A stretch of 64,000 nucleotides of DNA from Aureobasidium sp. EXF-3400. Its lineage: Eukaryota; Ascomycota; Dothideomycetes; Dothideales; Saccotheciaceae. Positions 63,474 to 64,000 of this stretch are shown here, piece by piece. The stretch lies in NCBI GenBank assembly GCA_024195585.1, contig SWBL01000193.1, positions 1-64,000 of the forward strand. Direction: 5' to 3'. A model generated the notes under the pieces. The model made no database searches, was not told the origin of the DNA, and saw only the letters and a list, made by a program, of their open reading frames with translations. Position numbers and translations under genes: made by a program. Within the stretch, counting starts at the first letter, position 1; each line of letters starts with the position of its first letter.

Positions 63474-64000
63474 ATGCCTGTGCCTCGTTTCACTTCGAGT
63501 CTCCTGCGATCACCAAGAGCGAGATGCTTCTCGACTTCGACACCAAGGCCATCATATGACGACACAGTCCAAAACCTGAAGATTGGTAAACATACCAGAG
63601 TTCTATATCAAGGGTTCACTGGAAGAGTTGCGACACAGAATGCCAAGGAGTCTCTCGAGTATGGCACCAACATTGTTGGTGGTGTAAAACCTGGAGGCAG
63701 TGGAGAACATCTGGGCTTGCCGGTTCTCCCGACTGTCAGAGAGGCAAAGGAGCAGTTGAAACCGGATGCCACTGCTATCTATGTGGCTGCTCCTCATGCA
63801 GGAAAAGCTATTGAAGAAGCCATCGAGGCAGAGATTCCTCTGATTGTTGCTGTAGCCGAACATATCCCTCTTCATGATATCTTACGAGTACGAAGCAGAG
63901 AAAACGACGAGGAATAACGCATGCTGATATATGACAGATTATCTCAATGTTGAAGACACAATCCAAAAGTAGATTGGTCGGCGCCAATGCTCCAGGTATC
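63474..64000 (+). CDS. LSC1: Succinyl-CoA ligase alpha subunit, mitochondrial (partial, cut by window end)
   Basis: Exon 1 is 63474-63887; exon 2 begins at 63938 and runs off the window. The 50-bp intron (GTACGA donor, GACAG acceptor) rebuilds HDILR|IISMLKTQ. The first ~30 residues (MPVPRFTSSLLRSPRARCFS) are a mitochondrial presequence. CoA-binding Rossmann motifs follow: RVLYQGFTGRVATQNAKESL, YGTNIVGGVKPGGSGEHLGL, IYVAAPHAGKAIEEAIEAEI and SRLVGANAPGI. It works in the TCA cycle, forming succinate and ATP or GTP with the beta subunit. The phosphohistidine half lies beyond the window. Confidence 0.95.

Overview
The window is a gene-dense piece of nuclear chromosome from a filamentous ascomycete (Pezizomycotina). 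Introns are short (mostly 45-80 bp) with GTRNGT donors, CTRAC/CTRAY branch points and YAG acceptors. Genes lie on both strands without operons. The protein set is fungal: Dlt1, DUF1774, DUF4246, a Zn2Cys6 factor, a Pmc1-type Ca2+ pump, and secreted GH12, CE8 and GH43 enzymes. A Dothideomycete or close relative is my guess, but the sequence alone does not settle the class. I see no rRNA, tRNA, CRISPR array or intact transposon.

Layout. 0.9-11 kb: an ATF-type bZIP factor, an alpha-arrestin with a PPSY motif, an F-box/RCC1 protein and the COMPASS subunit Bre2. 12.9-17 kb: a highly codon-biased hexose transporter and a DUF1774 membrane protein. 17.2-22.3 kb: a poorly defined, possibly degenerate coiled-coil gene, a degenerate ~175-bp tandem repeat, DLT1 and a PP2A activator (PTPA). 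22.9-31 kb: a DUF4246 protein, tubulin cofactor E, DNA polymerase epsilon subunit Dpb4, a small unknown protein and a SUZ-domain protein. 31.7-34.5 kb: two neighbouring secreted plant-cell-wall enzymes (GH12 endoglucanase, pectin methylesterase). 34.9-41 kb: a basic low-complexity protein, a frameshifted AIF-like oxidoreductase, the tRNA Um44 methyltransferase Trm44 and a broken reading frame. 41.5-48.4 kb: a GH43 glycosidase, a mini Zn2Cys6 protein, an HSL-type esterase, a tautomerase-like protein, a glutaredoxin-like protein and a HpcH/HpaI aldolase. 49.5-64 kb: ethanolamine kinase, the Pmc1-type Ca2+-ATPase, a nucleoside hydrolase, Cmc4, SUMO, a protein with repeated PPHxKY motifs, and the start of succinyl-CoA ligase alpha (cut by the window edge).

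Most genes are independent housekeeping loci. Two groups may be functionally linked. The GH12, CE8 and GH43 enzymes with the hexose transporter suit plant polysaccharide use. The esterase, tautomerase and HpcH aldolase resemble a small carbon-catabolism neighbourhood.

Exon joins were worked out by hand. I checked that each joined CDS length is a multiple of three and that the junction codons restore the protein. The leads I rate highest are: three matches to the CAC[AT]GCC calcineurin/Crz1-type site within 520 bp upstream of the Ca2+-ATPase, two inside an identical 13-mer; the degenerate ~175-bp triplicate repeat; a protein with three spaced PPHxKY motifs; a CMC4 gene whose first coding exon is only ATG; and three separate reading-frame breaks between 17 and 41 kb.
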